Of a DNA stretch of 25,000 nt, positions 1 to 10,911 are shown piece after piece. The stretch comes from Blastocystis sp. Blastoise (taxonomy: Eukaryota > Sar > Bigyra > Opalinata > Blastocystidae). Both the position numbers and the translations under genes were made by a program. Every line of letters starts with the position of its first letter. Position 1 is the first letter of the stretch. Where the stretch lies: the NCBI GenBank assembly GCA_039096225.1, contig JBBPEB010000025.1:177501-202500 (forward strand), in the 5' to 3' direction. The notes under the pieces were generated by a model, which saw only the letters and a program-made list of their open reading frames with translations, was not told where the DNA came from and did not search any database.

Positions 1-2162
1 TTTGAATAAATTGATTTGATCTGGTTGGTTTGTTCCTACAAAAATAGAAGATCCTAAAGAATGATCAATTTGGAAAGTATCTAGAGAATCGAATGTAGGA
101 GCAGCTATAAAACTATTAATATTATCATTACAATGATCACTAATATAGAAAGAAGAACTAAAACAAGGACCTAAGGAAGAAGAGTAAAATATAGAATAAT
201 CATGAATATGTTGAGAATTATATTGTGTAGCTGGTTGACCATAAATATTATCTAATGTAAAAACATAAGCATCAGAATCCTTAAGGCAATATGTAGCTAT
301 AGAAAAAAAAATTTAAAAAAAAAATAGTATCAGACATTAAAACGAAAGAAAGAAAATGAATTATTATTATTATAATATTATTATTACAATATATATATAC
401 AGGAGTCTAATTCTTTATTATTATCATTATTAATATCATTATTATTATCAATAATATCTTCTTCATCGTCTTTTTCTACATTAAAGATTTCTATTGTATT
501 ATCATTCGTTATTTGTATAGTATCCTCAATACTTTTAGAACTAGTTTCTTCTTTTTCTTCCTCTTCTTCTTCTTCGATAATGATATTACTATTATTTTGT
601 TTTAAAGAATCTTTATGAATGATGCTTCTATTAGAAATCTCTTTATATAATTCTATACTATCGTCAATATCCTTCTTACATCGTTTATTCATATTCTCTT
701 CTAATTCATCATACTCACTATTAATAATCTTTGATTTACTTGTATTCCATCCTATTCTTGTATAACCACCAAATATACAATCATGGGAATGAATCGTTGT
801 CTTTACTAAAACAAGTAAATTCTCATGATTATCACAAATATCATGAAATGATTTTGCAGAAAAATTATGGTCGGATGCTCTATATATATAAATCATAGAA
901 TTATATAATGAAAATTCAAAGAAAATCGAAATAATATTTTAACTATTATAATACATTAATATATTCAAATAAATATACTAATTAGAGAAAATCAAAATTT
1001 ATATTTTAAATAATAAACTCGAATAATAAAAATTAAATAAAAATAATAATAATAAAATAATAATAAAAAAATATATATACCTAAAAAGAAGGTTCCATTG
1101 GGTATTTTCACCAGCCCATTCTAATAAATCACAAATATAATCTAATTCTAAAAGAGAAGAATGTCCATGGAAATACAGTTGTGTATAGAAATAACTGGGT
1201 AATTTAATATGATTTATATCAAGGTCTTCAAGAAATACTTCAGTATCTATTTGTGAAACAGAAGATGTTGATATATTTAATATATATTTAATATATTCAG
1301 GATACTTTGTATTCATATAAATACAATAATGATTTGTTAATGAATTCCATTTCATAGTCATAATATTATCTTCAGCAAATTCTTCAAGTATATTATTTTC
1401 TTGTAAATAACTGACAAACTGAGGTAATGATTCATTACCTAATAAAATAAGAGGTTCTTCTAAAAATAAACGTATTTTTCCCGTGGTTAAATACTCATCT
1501 TTATTGAGTGTTTCATCTTCAAAAGGTAATTCATAATAACTAATATCATCTAATAATTTATATTGAATAGATTCAGGATAAGAATGAATATCAAATAATT
1601 CTCCTTTCATATATCGAATAATATCTTCGATATATTGAGAATCATTATTGATTTGAATAGGACCGTCAAGAGATAAATATATATGATCTTTATATAACAT
1701 ATAGAATAAAGATCGAGGATATTGATTAAGAACAGAAAGAGGAATTGAATATACTTTTGAAGAATCTGAAAACTGAAAATCTATAGAGGATTCATCTATG
1801 ATCTTTGTTTCTTTTGGAGACAAATCAACATGAACTCTCTGTTCTTTTGAATCTTCAGTTTTTATTTCATTCTTGTTATCTATACTATTTGTACACTCCG
1901 TACTAAAACATAAATTTTCTGTTTTAGTTTGAAGAACAGCATTTGAAGCGAGAATACGTTCTTTCAATTCATTAATCATTGTATAATCGTTTTCAACAAG
2001 GTTGCTTATTTCATTAATACTTGAATTCGTAGTTTTTGAATTATGTTGCATACAATATTTGGCATAAACACTCATTTGATTAATTAAAGCATCTTTTGAA
2101 GCAATATAGAGAGACAGACTCGAATTTAAGCACACTTTCAATTCTTCTTCAATATCGTTCAT
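1..2162 (-). CDS. BTB + TLDc domain protein (3' end beyond window)
   Basis: Exons are 2162-1081, 879-401 and 296-1; 619 residues are visible with no stop. The first ATG is at 2162; the frame is open to 2201 but has no earlier ATG. Residues 1-75 look helical. Residues about 128-215 resemble a BTB/T1 tetramerisation fold (FQFSDSSKVYSIPLS, then YIEDIIRYMKGE). A TLDc domain starts near 349 with WNLLFRASDHNFSAKSFHD, LVLVKT and CIFGGYTRIGW, and resumes after the second intron with FTLDNIYGQPATQYNS and GPCFSSSFYISDHCN. Between the halves lies about 105 residues of low-complexity, Glu/Asp/Asn-rich sequence. TLDc proteins such as OXR1 and NCOA7 bind the V-ATPase; BTB-TLDc proteins are common in protists but mostly uncharacterised, so the cellular role here is unknown. 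Domain calls are firm, function is inference. Confidence 0.88.
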
Positions 2163-2434
2163 TCTATATAAAAGTAAATTGTATCCAATTATGGAATTCA
2201 ATTAATTGTTTATGATTTTTAAAATAGGAATTATTATATTTATATATATTCTATATATATAAATACCTAATATAGTATTGAAATAATTCAGTCTAGAAAG
2301 AAAAATGTAGTAATTCCATAAAGACTCTATTCAAGAATAAATTCCTTTTCAAGTGTGTATTTGTAAAAAAAACATAATTCTTGGTTTAAAAGTCTTTGAT
2401 TAAATAAACAAGCAATTCACTATTATTATCATAA
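2163..2434. other. intergenic region upstream of the BTB-TLDc gene
   Basis: AT-rich sequence without a clear ORF. It should hold the promoter of the minus-strand BTB-TLDc gene. I see no recognisable core element beyond general AT richness. Confidence 0.4.
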
Positions 2435-2853
2435 ATGATTATCCCAAAAGATTATAAATCATCTTGGGATCTTATAGAAATAACATTAAAAGCTAATTTG
2501 TTAATAATTATGTCAATAATACTTTTCCAGTATGCTTATCGATAATTATTTCAATGTAAAACATGTGTCTACATATAATGTAAAAACAATGGACGGTCAA
2601 TATTATATAAATTCATCTACTATCATCGATTTCAACAAAGTATTTGTCATTTCCTAGTACTTTTATAAATAGATAATATATAAAAATATATATCATAATC
2701 CATGCTATTTGAAATCTATAGTATTCCTTTTAATTAATAATTCTTTTCAGTATTGATTCAGTCATCCTGGAATATCATTCTTTTATGGAAATGAATTCGA
2801 AAGGGGAACTTTTTGTATCACTAATAAAAATGGATTATTCACGATTATTTTGA
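2435..2853 (+). CDS. candidate small three-exon gene, unrecognised (97 aa)
   Basis: This is a weak but internally consistent model: exons 2435-2499, 2531-2656 and 2751-2853, with GT-AG introns of 31 and 94 bp ending TTTTCCAG and TTCTTTTCAG. The phases agree at both junctions (TT+T and TA+T) and the frame ends at TGA. The product begins MIIPKDYKSSWDLIEITLK and ends LIKMDYSRLF; I see no known domain, signal peptide or membrane span. Support is three open stretches in DNA where chance stops are frequent, and base composition unlike the TA-repeat introns nearby. Against it, the donors (GTTAAT, GTACTT) differ from the GTATAT usual here. It lies about 100 bp upstream of eIF4E on the same strand, so it could also be 5' leader or promoter sequence. 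Confidence 0.35.
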
Positions 2854-2954
2854 TGATCATTACTTTTTATTTTAATATTTTCATTTTCATCTTTCCTCTT
2901 TTTTGAGAATTCCTATTTTGAATAAATTCTTTATTCGTTAACAACTTGATTAAA

Positions 2955-3840
2955 ATGAGTGAATCGCAATCTGTTTCAGACAACAACGTACCATCCAAAC
3001 ATGCTTTAGAACATAAGTGGACTATTTATGAGCAAGTCTCACTTGTTGATTCTGTTGATAAAAAAGAAGCTTACTTGAATTCCTATGAAAACATTTGTAC
3101 ATTTGGAACTGTGGAAACATTCTGGTTAAATTGGACTAAACTTCCATCTGTTAGTGATTTATTCTATGATGGTGTAGAGAAAGAAATCATCCGTATTGAT
3201 ACTACAAATGATATTAAGACTGAGAAACGTTATCACATTCTTGGTCAAGCTATTTTCAAGGATGATATCTTACCTCAATATGAAGATCCTGCTAATGAAA
3301 AGGGTGGACACATTCAAGTTTCTCTTTCTCATGAAGCTCATCAACAATTAGGAGCTTTCTGGGAAACTGTTGTATTAAGTATGATAGGTGAAACTCTTGA
3401 AGAAGGAGATGAAATCGTTGGTGCTCGTATTCTTGATAAAGTATATATTATTATAATATAATAATATATAGTATTTGATATATATATTAAATATTTATAA
3501 AGAATTTTAATATGTTTAAGTTTGTAATAATAATGATAATAAATATAATATATTATATAATAATAATAACTATATAATAAAATCATCATAATAATAAATA
3601 TAATATATTATATAATAATAATAACTATATAATAAAATCATCATAATAATAACTATACTATTTTATAAATAGTCAAATCCTCGTAAGAAATTTGCTAGTT
3701 ACCGTGTAGAAATATGGTTTAGAGATTATGAAAATCAAAAGATTAAAGAAGAATTAAAAACTAAAATTGAAGACTTTTTAGTTAAGAATTCTATAAGTAA
3801 GGGAGAACTTAAAATTAAAGAACATACTTCTACTTGGTAA
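2955..3840 (+). CDS. eIF4E: eukaryotic translation initiation factor 4E (mRNA cap-binding protein)
   Basis: Exons are 2955-3440 and 3673-3840, giving 217 aa, the same length as human eIF4E. The start is ATG 2955 (MSESQ); the frame opens at a TTG nine bases upstream. eIF4E binds the m7G cap and eIF4G in the cytoplasm to recruit the ribosome. Family marks in order are KHALEHKW (residues 15-22), TVETFW (52-57, the Trp that contacts eIF4G), YEDPANEKGG (109-118), FWETVVLSMIGE (135-146) and YRVEIWF (172-178). Aligned with the human protein, both cap-stacking tryptophans are tyrosine (W56 to Y40, W102 to Y109), W46 is Y25 and W113 is I120, while the cap-contacting Glu (E110) is kept. About 23 extra residues lie between W57 and Y109. 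It is a divergent eIF4E; whether it is the main factor or an isoform cannot be told from one locus. Confidence 0.93.
3541..3650. repeat. perfect 55-bp tandem duplication in the eIF4E intron
   Basis: Bases 3541-3595 and 3596-3650 are identical 55-mers placed head to tail inside the single eIF4E intron (3441-3672). The unit begins AAATATAATATATT and ends TCATCATAATAAT. The absence of any difference suggests a recent duplication. Confidence 0.9.
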
Positions 3841-4388
3841 ACAATATATATTTTTATATATATAATTATTTAATTATATTTAATATTTATTTTTTTTGTT
3901 TTTGTTTTTATTTTTCTTTAATATATTCTAATATGTTTTATGTAACTAGTCTCTATATATTATTACATAACATAGTATATATTATCTTTACAATTCTTTA
4001 TTATCTAATTTATGTATATGCTTTTCTTTTTGTTATATTCATATTCTCTCATTTCTATTCTCATTTATTTGTATTATATATATATATGTTTACTTGAATT
4101 ATATCTGCTAATTATTTTTATTAGTATATATATTTTTTATTTTTCGTTTTTTTGTGATCATAATCTATCACGATTGTTTATATATATATAAATATTTCTA
4201 TTCGTTTCTTACTCTTTTTTATTGTTGCTAGTTTATTATCTATTAAAAACGTGTATAAATTTGTAAACTTCTCACTTGTTTTTAAATCTTATTTTCATAA
4301 ATTAATTATATTCGAAAAGTATATATTAAAACAAACTATATATATAACAAAGCAGTTGCAATTTGCATATTATAATTATATCTCTTAT
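3841..4388. other. convergent intergenic region, eIF4E and TFB2 3' ends
   Basis: T-rich sequence between two convergent stop codons. The open frame at 3834-4097 encodes only Tyr/Ile/Phe-rich low-complexity residues and is not considered coding. It presumably contains both polyadenylation regions. Nothing else is seen. Confidence 0.5.
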
Positions 4389-4563
4389 TTATCTACGTTT
4401 TTCTTTTTGTTGTAAAAGTTCAAATCCTTTCGGTTTTATTACCATCATATTAGCATCAGTATTTTCATTTGACCATAACAACATTTTATTATCTTTCATA
4501 TATTCCAAAGTCTAAATAATAAAATAATATTTATAAAACATAATTTATTTACAAGTTGATATA

Positions 4564-4595
<32 letters not shown>

Positions 4596-6812
4596 CATCT
4601 TGATAATCATTTGTAGATTTAAAATCCGTTAAAAGTAATCCAGCAGCAGGATCTATTCGATTATTTTCTTGCTATATATAATATATATAATGTTATATAA
4701 TATAAAAAAATGTTATATAATATATATATAATGTAGTATATTGTATATATATAATGTTATATAATATTATATATTATATAATATATATATAATGTTATAT
4801 AATATATATAATGTAGTATATTGTATATATATAATATTATATAATATATATATAATGTAATATAATATATATATAATGTAGTATATTGTATATATATACT
4901 TCCCATAAGAAGATTTGATCTACAATATTATCTGGAATACATTTTACCATTTTCCCGCCTTCTTTCTTTTCTGGGCGGGAATATTCAGTTAAGAATTGAC
5001 ATATTTGATTGGCGGTAATTCCACATTTAAATGCTTCTCTCATATTTTGGCGGGTAATTTGACCACATGCAAGATTTGGTAATATTGTATGTATTTCCAC
5101 AAATAATTGAAGAAGCGATATATAGAGCACATTTGATGTATATACATATATTTTAAAATTAGTTTCAATAACAATTTCTAAGCCTGATTCTTCTGATAAT
5201 AATGGATTATAAGATAAGTTATTTTTTTTATCATTACATAAATCTAGTCCTAATTTAGTGACGCAATATACTTCTTTTCCATTTGGTATAAATCTATATA
5301 TATATATTAGGTTGTTTAAAAAATTCAGATATTTAAAAAAATATAAAAATATTATTTTAATTAGAAAAATTTGTAATTCAAAAATGATATTCAATATATA
5401 TACATGACACCAATATTATTAAAAGCAGGAAGAGCTAGTCTTTGAATATCTGTCAGTTTATCCATTGAATATTCTATATTATAAGCTAATTGCCCTAAGG
5501 TAAGAAGGAAAGAGAGTAGTTCTATTTGTATAGAGTGAAGAACAGCAGGAGCATTCCCGCGGGAGGGATCAGGAGGTAAAGAAGAGAGACAATGCATATA
5601 AATCTGATTAATTAATATCCAACACTATATAGTATATATATGTATAGAGTATGTTATACATATAGAATTATATATATATATTTAGATAATATAGGATATA
5701 TAAACTGATATAAATTATATATATATATACTTGTTCTTTACTACTCATAAGTAGAAACTCATAACCAAATGATGTAATATCCAATCTACATAATTATATA
5801 TAATTATAATATATAATATATAATATACTGGTTCTTTTCATTCTTAACAATTCCAGCCGATAAGAGTAAAGCGTATAAAATGTCTGAAATGTATGAATTG
5901 TCACCTAACTATATACATACATATATATAACACTTATATATATTATAAAAAGAGAATAATATATATTAGTAATATATATATATATGTACAATAAAAGCCA
6001 TGATTCGTTTCCAGCAGAGAATAGAATGTCCTTCAATATCATGCTCATTATTACGGGAATAATTCTTCTTCTCTTCATATATATATCTCTCTCCTGTACC
6101 TAAACTTTTCTATATATATGATATATATTATATATAATAATATATAATAATATATAATAATATATAATAAACATTAATATATAATAAACATTAATATATA
6201 AATAATATATATAATATAAACTTAACTATATAATTATAATAATTAAAAAATAACTTTTACTATTCTAAAAGTGAAGAAAATATAAAATAATATATATTTT
6301 TAAAAAATATAAATTATTATCATAAATACCCTTAAAATAGTTTTGAAACTATCATTCATAAAAACCAAATAACTTCCATAATTACCGACAGATATCGATG
6401 TTATATTTGTACATATATTCCCATTTATATCTGTGATACGAAGTATATGATAATCTACCAACTAAAAAAAAGATTTATGAAAAAAAAAATAATTTTAAAT
6501 ACATCTTGAACATCATCCATCATTTTATCATCTTCTTTCACTTTGATATAACTCTTTACAAATGATAATGTTATATTTACAGTTTGAGTACATTGACATA
6601 AAAAGAAAATAATCCTATATATTGTATTTTCAAATATTATTTATTATCAGCATCATTATTTATACTGTTGTTGTATATTTGGAAGCATTTGAACAATAGA
6701 TGCAGGAATCCCAACTGATGAAAACCTATAGAATCAAATATTTTAAATAACAAATATACAATCTGGATGCTTCTTCATCAGTGAATGTTTTTACAATATC
6801 AAATATCTTCAT
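4389..6812 (-). CDS. TFB2: TFIIH core subunit p52 / Tfb2 (GTF2H4)
   Basis: Eleven exons: 6812-6760, 6725-6666, 6614-6503, 6461-6330, 6109-5990, 5908-5829, 5785-5731, 5603-5404, 5293-4900, 4671-4597 and 4511-4389. All join in phase to give 467 aa (human p52 has 462). Tfb2 is the TFIIH core subunit that anchors and stimulates the XPB ATPase, for promoter opening and nucleotide excision repair in the nucleus. Recognisable blocks are VFMNDSFKTILRKSLGTGE, ILCWKRIMAFI followed by LYALLLSAGIVK, LDITSFGYEFLL, LLSFLLTLGQ, VIETNFKIYVYTSN, ITRQNMREAFKCGITANQI, DNIVDQIFLWE, and a C-terminal p8/Tfb5-binding region with LLLTDFKSTNDYQDTLEYM and VIKPKGFELL. The acceptor before 5603 (TTAATCAG) is the least certain boundary. 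It starts 185 bp from the divergent NCBP3-like gene. Confidence 0.92.
4672..4899. repeat. AT-only imperfect tandem repeats in a TFB2 intron
   Basis: The 228-bp intron between the ninth and tenth TFB2 exons consists of TA-rich modules. The string AATGTAGTATATTGTATATA occurs three times, starting near 4730, 4810 and 4874, separated by variable TATAATGTTATATAATA units. Confidence 0.7.
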
Positions 6813-6997
6813 CGTACCTTCGTTATTTCAACAATAAGCAAACAAGTCTTTTTGAACTTTTTAGAATTTTGACTGGCTAACTATTCAATAACGATGTTTA
6901 TTTTTATTTTTCCATTCAAGAAAACTGTTTGTTTTTCTATATATCAAAGGAAAACTCATATTATTATTATATATTACTTATCTTCTGATATATATAA
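6813..6997. promoter_or_regulatory. 185-bp divergent promoter region of TFB2 and the NCBP3-like gene
   Basis: The two start codons face away from each other across 185 bp, so both promoters must lie here or overlap the genes. TTCGTTA (6819-6825) sits six bases from the TFB2 ATG; the same heptamer recurs near three other start codons in the window. The NCBP3-like side is TATATA-rich just before its ATG. Confidence 0.5.
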
Positions 6998-8229
6998 ATG
7001 GAACAAACACCAATTATCCCTTCTCCAGACTCAATTAAACCTCGAGCCGATTTAGATTTGTCTGTAGGAACCCTGATACCTAACTCTTTATATATATATG
7101 GAAGTCAGTGTGGCCAATGTAACTCTTGTAACGGTCCTTGCTTACATCCACTTGCAACTGCCGACTTAACTCTATTCTTTCAAGTATTTCTTCATTTTTT
7201 TATATCTATTATTTTTTATATAGGATTATAATTTAAAATTAGTGGATTGGATCAATGATAAAAGTTGTTTGATACGATTTGATGATGAAAATCTATTAAG
7301 AAATGCATTATTGAATAATTTTATTCCTGCATATAAGAATTCAAATGAAGTAGAATGGTATGAAAGTACTCGTCCAGTTATTAAACAGATAGTTTCAGAT
7401 ACATATGGAGAAAAGGGCAAATATGTTTTTTTATTTTGTAGATTAGCTTATACAACTGACAAACCTAAAACAAATAATAGTAGGTTGTTATTATTATTAT
7501 TTTAATTTTATTATTATTTTGTTTATATTATGCTTATTATTATTATCTGAGATATTATTATTTATTATATTTATTATTATTATGTTTATTATTATTATTA
7601 TTTAAACATATTATTACCATTATTATTATCTATAATAATATTATTATTATCTTTATTATAGAGAAGCCGAATAAGAAACATGTGAAGAAATTGGATCCAA
7701 AAATAGAAATGGCCTTAGAAGAAATTAATGGTATGGATTCAGTTCGGAATTTAAGTCGTAATGCAGAACGAATTCAGAGAATGCGCGGGAAACAGAAGCA
7801 GGGAAAGAAACAGAATCAATCAAAGAACAATAAGAATTCAATGATTTCAGAAGAAACTAATCGAACTATTGCTTCTAAAAAAAAGATATCAAATAATGTA
7901 TATATAATTATAGTATATCAGCTTATTATCAATATTATATTAATATTATTATTGTATATGTTTATGTTTATAAATAATTTATTAGTATTATTTTTATATA
8001 TAAATAACTCATAATAATAATATTATTATATATAGAAGAAGGTATCAACTGTTCAATATAAGAGAGAAGTATTTAATTATATATATATATATTCATGTTA
8101 CTATATATATAGTCTCAGGATAAAGTGGCCTCGGTTGTTCAATCCATAGGTCATCAATTAACATCAGAATATGGAACGTCTCTTTTTAGTTTTAATATGT
8201 TTGGATCATCACAACCACTTGCTTTCTAA
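6998..8229 (+). CDS. NCBP3: NCBP3-like RRM protein (nuclear cap-binding subunit 3 family)
   Basis: Exons are 6998-7183, 7224-7479, 7662-7897, 8036-8068 and 8113-8229; 275 aa, much shorter than human NCBP3. The N-terminal half matches that family: a PRADLDLSVGTLIPNSLYIYG strand, helix ATADLTLFFQ, then VDWINDKSCLIRFDDENLL (residues 69-87), the counterpart of the WLDD-type motif that NCBP3 uses in place of usual RRM signatures, and later FCRLAYTTDKPK. NCBP3 works with NCBP1, the exon junction complex and TREX in nuclear mRNA processing and export. The second half is basic (QRMRGKQKQGKKQNQSK) and probably disordered. Residues 38-50 form an inserted CxxCxxCxxxCxH cluster between the first strand and helix. 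Exon 4 is a 33-bp microexon. The assignment rests on motif similarity, so it is probable rather than certain. Confidence 0.7.
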
Positions 8230-8737
8230 TTATATATGTATTCATTCGTTTTTTTTACTATATTATTTCTTATATAACTCACTCTCAATACTATATTTTA
8301 TACAATTTATATTATTTATAGAGAGTATATAATGAATATTTATGAATACTTTTTTATTGTTATTGAATTTACTCTTTATTTGTTTTTGTTCTATTTAATT
8401 TTGTGTTCGTTCTTTATTTCAATACTAGTTTTGTTTATAGAAACAATTCACATAAATTGCTATAAGAATATCTTCTTTATATATAGTAAATATATTTATA
8501 TATTTTGAGATGATTGTATTTTTAGTCAATGAAATAGTCTCCTCTGATTTGTAAATTCATTTTTTATAATACGAAGAATAGCGTATTGACACTTAAATGT
8601 GACTATATAATAGAATGAATCAAATAATTTGTTGTAAACACTATATTCTTAAAGATATATAAAATTTAACTCTCTACTAACAAAAAACGATATAACGCAT
8701 CACAATATATACTAATATATACATTTTTAATACTCCA
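8230..8737. other. convergent intergenic region, nothing recognised
   Basis: AT-rich sequence between the stop codons of the NCBP3-like gene and the EGF-like gene. It holds no ORF of note and no RNA-gene signature I can recognise; it presumably contains both 3' UTRs. Confidence 0.5.
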
Positions 8738-10879
8738 TTAGAAGTATATATAGAAAAGGACAGAGAGACTTATTAGAAATATAGATAATATATATGGATT
8801 AGACTGTATTCCATCCCCTGGACATTTATATCCCATCGCTACAAGGTCTTTTGCATTCCCAATAACCGAACAATCAGGACAGGCATATCTATATATATAT
8901 TGATATTGATATGGATATAGTAATGGATAATAAAGAAAAGAAAATATTCAATAAAAATATAGAAATAACTATAAATGATCTAATTTACATACATAGTAAT
9001 AGTAATATGTATATAATTAAATAAATGGATATAGTAATCATTATGTATATATAAGAATTATATATATATATATATACCCTTCATAACATACGCAACGTCC
9101 ATTTAAGCAGCTTCCTCCTGTTTTAGTCGGTTTTCTATAATTTGGTCCAAAATTACCACAATCAGCATTCTTAGAGCACGTGTCTCCTCCATTGAGTCGT
9201 GCTGCGTCATCACATTGTTTACCTACATTAGAACACTGTGGGCAAGTCCATCCCTCGTAACACTCACATCTCCCTATATATATATATATATATATATATC
9301 TTGATATAGTTAAAAGATGTTAATATGTATACTATGATTAACTTTTTATATATTTAAGCTATATAGTATGTTATAGACTATATTATTATAAATATATCAT
9401 TTAGAAAAAGAATATAATAAATCATCATATATATAATGAAATCAAATTATATATATATATATTTGTTGTTTTATATAATATGAAATCATTATATATATAA
9501 TGAAATCAGCATATATATATGTGTATATACTTGTTGCTTTATTACAAATCCCTCCTACGCCTCCGTTACATTCTTCGTTCACCGTACATTCGTATCCGCC
9601 AGTAGTTTGAAGCTCACAATGGTCTCCGTACCAACTATGTGTATAGTATTCTTATATTAACAATAACTTGAAACATTAATGTATTAAAGATATTTATAAT
9701 GATTATTTTTCATTTCTTTTTATTATAAACATAGACAAGTATATATAAAATACATATATAGATATGTGTATATACCCATTATGACAAATACATTTGAAAT
9801 TATCTTCTGGATCACACGTCCCATGAGACCCACAATCTGCTAAGGAGCAAGGGTAGAAGGTGAAGGAATATATATATATATGTATATAATGAATAATAAT
9901 AAATATGTAGAGAAGTACACTTGAATAAACATAAAATAAAATAAAAAATAATAATAATAATACATATAGTGATAAGAATGTATATAAAAGAAAATACAAA
10001 ATTCAAATACATACATAGAATAGTAAAAAACAAACACAATGTATTTATATTCATATTTATAGGCATTAAGAAGAGATATATAGAAAATAATAAAAATAAT
10101 TAACAAAATTTAGAGAAAAAATGAAAAAGATAATAAGAATTACTAATAATCACTATATACATAATTAATTAAAAGATATATTTGTTTCACAATAGAGTCC
10201 AAGATATCCATCTTTACAGACACATTTACCGTTTTGACACGTGCCATGATCCCCACATTTCAGTCTGTCACATGGGCATGTTTGACCTATAGAGGAATAG
10301 TAAGTTATATTAATAGTGTTATTATAGTAAATATCTATATAAAGAAATTTATATGTATATAAAAAAGAATTATATATATAAAAGAATTATATATATATAT
10401 AATACCGGATACAATTTGTTGTACAGTATGTGTACAATGGCTACAAACATAGCCACTGTTACAATGACAATATCCACTGTTACATACACCGTACATTTGT
10501 TAAAGATAACTGGAGAATCATTATCATAGTTTATATTAAACAGTGTTAATATAAATCACATTATATATAATAATAATAATAAACTTAATGATAAACATAA
10601 TAATAATAATAGTAAGATATAGTTCCGCAATCCTTATCAGAGGAGCATTGTCCTTTCCCTAATACATATAATCCACAATAAGCTCCATTTAATATATCTT
10701 CATTAAGTCCTAAAGAACAATCGCCACAAACCCAATTCTTATAGCAAACACATTTTCCATGAATACATAATCCATTATAACATTGACTATCCATATAGCA
10801 AGTGTTCCCTCCCCATTGTATAGAACATACATCAATCCAACGAGTACTCTCACCATTATATCTATATATATATATATTA

Positions 10880-10911
<32 letters not shown>

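Noticed and set aside
2163-2201. Upstream extension of the BTB-TLDc protein
   Set aside because: The extension starts at TTG, not ATG; the first ATG is at 2162. The same applies to the TTG at 2946 before eIF4E.
3834-4097. Plus-strand 87-codon open frame after eIF4E
   Set aside because: It overlaps the stop region, lacks domain character and is Tyr/Phe/Ile low complexity.
4410-4432. A tRNA T-loop-like string (AAGTTCAAATCC)
   Set aside because: It lies in the last coding exon of TFB2 on the other strand and no cloverleaf stems surround it.
9703-10106. Hydrophobic minus-strand open frames, one resembling a signal peptide
   Set aside because: They fall in the AT-AC intron between two EGF exons; splicing it out gives a perfect EGF linker, so a separate gene start is not needed.
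10155-10620. In-frame TAA codons in the EGF-like gene read as a variant genetic code
   Set aside because: TAA, TAG and TGA all end genes in this window, and the AT-AC introns remove both TAA codons without recoding.
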